Assembly (NCBI GenBank): GCA_046086225.1 | Contig: JBJSXF010000197.1 | Span: forward strand, 1 to 7,329 | Length of the DNA: 7,329 bases | DNA from: JBJSXF01 sp046086225 | GTDB lineage: Bacteria > Actinomycetota > Acidimicrobiia > IMCC26256 > PALSA-610 | Direction: 5' to 3' | In this document: in pieces, positions 5,890 to 7,329 of the stretch | Layout: each line of letters starts with the position of its first letter | Position numbering within the stretch: the stretch's first letter is position 1 | The notes under the pieces: model-generated | Database searches by the model: none | The model's input: the letters and a program-made list of their open reading frames with translations, nothing else | What the model was told of the DNA's origin: nothing | Position numbers and translations under genes: made by a program

Positions 5890-6600
5890 GTGATCCGAAG
5901 TCTCCGGAATCGCCGCTTCCCGATCGCACTCGGTGTCGGCGCGCTCGCCGCAGTCCTCCTGGCCGGGCCGGCCGCGGCGCACGTCTCGGTGACCCCCGAC
6001 GCGGCACCCGCCGGCTCATCGCCGACCCTCACGTTCCGGGTTCCGAACGAGCGCCCGGTGCCGACGGTCTCGCTGCGCATCGTGTTCCCCGATGGTGCGC
6101 CGATTCCTGCAGCACAACCCGCGGCCAAGCCGGGCTGGACCACCTCGGTCGCAACGACCCCGGAGGATGAGCGCGACGACGCAGCCCCCATCGTGCAATC
6201 CGTGACCTGGTCGGGCGGCGAGATCGCGGTCGACGGCGAGGAGCAGTTCGTGCTCACCGTGGGGCCGCTCCCCGGACCGGGAACCATTGCCTTCCGGGCC
6301 GTACAGACCTACGCCGACGGTGAGATCGTCCGCTGGAACCAACCCCCGGAACCCGACGGGAGCGAACCCGAGCGGCCGGCGCCCGTCCTGACCGTCGGAC
6401 CGGGGCCGAAGCCCCCGACACCCGCGACGAGCACCCCGAATACCGGCGTCACCACCCTGCCCCCCGCCCCGACGACGACTGCCGCCCCGCCCACCGACTC
6501 CGGTGGTTCGAGCGCCGCGCTCATCGGTGTGATCGTGCTCGTCGGGGCGGGCATCGTCGGTGCGGGCGTCGCCCTCCGGCGGCGACGACCGCCCCGGTGA
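5890..6600 (+). CDS. ycnI: YcnI-like (DUF1775) copper-binding envelope protein
   Basis: Exported copper-binding protein of 236 residues, held on the outer face of the membrane. A signal peptide (about 1-30: basic start with R3, R6, R8 and R9, hydrophobic core, AAA end) is followed by mature His31. In the characterised B. subtilis YcnI, copper is held by the N-terminal His and a Glu in a mono-histidine brace with a nearby Trp; here the likely counterparts are H31, E54 (in RVPNE) and W149 (in VRWN). The DUF1775 domain covers about 31-168. A Pro/Thr-rich linker (170-204) leads to a single C-terminal membrane helix (208-229) and the cytoplasmic anchor LRRRRPPR. GTG 5890 is chosen from the ribosome site and the signal peptide. 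It is divergent from the CopC-CopD gene, the usual partner of this family, which supports a joint copper role. The stop overlaps the next gene by four bases. Confidence 0.88.
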   Translation: MIRSLRNRRFPIALGVGALAAVLLAGPAAAHVSVTPDAAPAGSSPTLTFRVPNERPVPTVSLRIVFPDGAPIPAAQPAAKPGWTTSVATTPEDERDDAAPIVQSVTWSGGEIAVDGEEQFVLTVGPLPGPGTIAFRAVQTYADGEIVRWNQPPEPDGSEPERPAPVLTVGPGPKPPTPATSTPNTGVTTLPPAPTTTAAPPTDSGGSSAALIGVIVLVGAGIVGAGVALRRRRPPR

Positions 6601-7256
6601 ACCTCGACACCCCGAGTCTGCGTACCGATCGGCTCGAACTCCGACCCTGGCGCGGCGAGGATCGCGCGCCGTTCGCCGCCCTGAACGCCGATCCCGTCGT
6701 GATGGAGCACTTCCCGCGGACGCTCAGCCGAGCCGAGTCCGACGTGTTCGTCGACCGGATCATCGACGGTTGGACGACCCGCGGGTTCGGCCTCTGGGCC
6801 GTCGAGGTGGTCGACCCTCCGGCCGCCGCCGAGCCGTTCATCGGCTACGTCGGATTGTGGCCATGGGATGCCATCAGCCCCGGCCTGGTCGAGATCGGCT
6901 GGCGGTTGACGCACCGGGCCTGGGGGAACGGTTACGCCCCGGAGGCCGCCCGCGCTGCTCTCGCCTTCGGATTCGACACGCTCGGCCTCACCGAGATCGT
7001 GTCATTCACGGTGCCGCAGAACACCCGGTCCCGTCGGGTGATGGAGAAGATCGGCATGCGTCACGACCCCACCCGCGACTTCGACCATCCCGGGATCGAC
7101 CCCGCGCGATACCCCGACTTCGTGCGCCACGTCCTCTACCGGATCGCCCGGTTGGGATCGGCGAATAGGTCTTCCGTCAAGGTCAAGGAACCGCTGACTC
7201 GCGCTCCAGGGCGCTGGCGATTTTCGGCAGAAGGGACTGGAGATAACTCACAGTGA
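6597..7256 (+). CDS. GNAT-family N-acetyltransferase (RimJ/RimL-like)
   Basis: Cytoplasmic acetyl-CoA-dependent N-acetyltransferase of the Acetyltransf_3 type, 219 residues. It opens with the typical LRTDRLELRPWRGED (8-22). The strand pair FIGYVGL (81-87) and LVEIGWRL (97-104) precedes the acetyl-CoA loop RAWGNGYAPEA (107-117), and the late motif PQNTRSRRVMEKIGM (140-154) follows. The substrate may be a small amine or a protein N-terminus; sequence alone cannot say. The start is GTG at 6597, overlapping the ycnI-like stop in a GTGA junction; no clear ribosome site is seen, so translation is likely coupled. The normal domain seems to end near residue 185 (HVLYRIAR). The last 34 residues look unlike the family, and bases 7183-7256 run antisense to the 3' end of the convergent SGNH gene. 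The tail may therefore be readthrough after loss of an earlier stop. A link to copper is not evident. Confidence 0.88.
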   Translation: MNLDTPSLRTDRLELRPWRGEDRAPFAALNADPVVMEHFPRTLSRAESDVFVDRIIDGWTTRGFGLWAVEVVDPPAAAEPFIGYVGLWPWDAISPGLVEIGWRLTHRAWGNGYAPEAARAALAFGFDTLGLTEIVSFTVPQNTRSRRVMEKIGMRHDPTRDFDHPGIDPARYPDFVRHVLYRIARLGSANRSSVKVKEPLTRAPGRWRFSAEGTGDNSQ

Positions 7257-7329
7257 CGTGGTTCGCGTCCCAATGTGTTACTAGGCCGTTCCGAACGGCA
7301 TCACAAGTCGGCAGGCGAGGACAAATGAA
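7183..7329 (-). CDS. C-terminus of an SGNH-domain acyltransferase/esterase (partial)
   Basis: The minus strand is open from the right edge down to TGA at 7183-7185, giving the last 48 residues of a protein that starts beyond the window; a second in-frame TGA follows two codons later. The visible part reads like the end of the SGNH domain fused to membrane acyltransferase-3 (OafA/YrhL) proteins, which O-acylate cell-surface polysaccharides. It has a Cys pair C3 and C9, a strand NGLVTHW (14-20), then DANHVT with the catalytic pair D21 and H24, and a closing helix SYLQSLLPKIASALE (28-42). Whether the membrane acyltransferase domain is present cannot be seen. It converges on the acetyltransferase gene and overlaps its 3' end by 74 bases. 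The family call rests on a short but characteristic motif. Confidence 0.72.
   Translation of the reverse strand, partial: FICPRLPTCDAVRNGLVTHWDANHVTVSYLQSLLPKIASALERESAVP

Noticed and set aside
4224..6170. Long plus-strand open frame of 648 codons
   Set aside because: It is a high-GC shadow of the CopC-CopD gene: Arg/Pro/His-rich, without domain or membrane pattern.
5820..6287. 156-residue upstream extension of the CopC-CopD protein
   Set aside because: It is antisense to the ycnI-like coding region, and the signal peptide begins at the ATG ending at 5819.
7285..7299. Inverted repeat GCCGTTC-C-GAACGGC near the right edge as an operator
   Set aside because: It lies inside the coding region of the convergent SGNH gene, so it is more simply explained as coding sequence.
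7325..7329. ATG at 7325 with upstream GCGAGGA as the start of a plus-strand gene
   Set aside because: The minus strand is coding here for a recognisable SGNH C-terminus, and only five bases follow.

Overview
This is a GC-rich window with strongly GC-biased third codon positions, several GTG starts and overlapping stop/start junctions. It fits a high-GC actinobacterium, possibly of the Acidimicrobiia. That placement is inferred from base composition and gene style only; there is no rRNA or other marker gene here.

The left part (about 1-4092) looks accessory. The left edge carries the N-terminal catalytic domain of a minus-strand serine recombinase, which runs out of the window. Diverging from it is a plus-strand cluster of four genes: a small dual-specificity-type protein phosphatase (563-1213), a protein made of kinesin-light-chain-type TPR repeats (1213-2133), and two tandem paralogues of an acidic, Lys-poor family that I do not recognise (2133-3086 and 3148-4092). 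The first three genes are joined by TGATG stop/start overlaps and the fourth follows after 61 bases, so they are probably one transcription unit. A phosphatase, a TPR scaffold and a duplicated unknown protein beside a recombinase is the best candidate in the window for an undescribed system. Its function cannot be read from the sequence.

The right part (4110-7256) looks like ordinary chromosome. A CopC-CopD fusion with a C-terminal beta-rich domain (YcnJ-like, minus strand) is divergent from a YcnI/DUF1775 protein (plus strand). The two share a 70-base intergenic region and form a copper acquisition or handling pair at the cell envelope. A GNAT acetyltransferase overlaps the end of the ycnI-like gene by four bases.

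At the right edge, on the minus strand, is the C-terminus of an SGNH-type acyltransferase or esterase with a visible Asp-x-x-His catalytic pair. It converges on the acetyltransferase gene and overlaps its 3' end. No tRNA, rRNA, CRISPR array, insertion sequence or convincing rho-independent terminator was seen.
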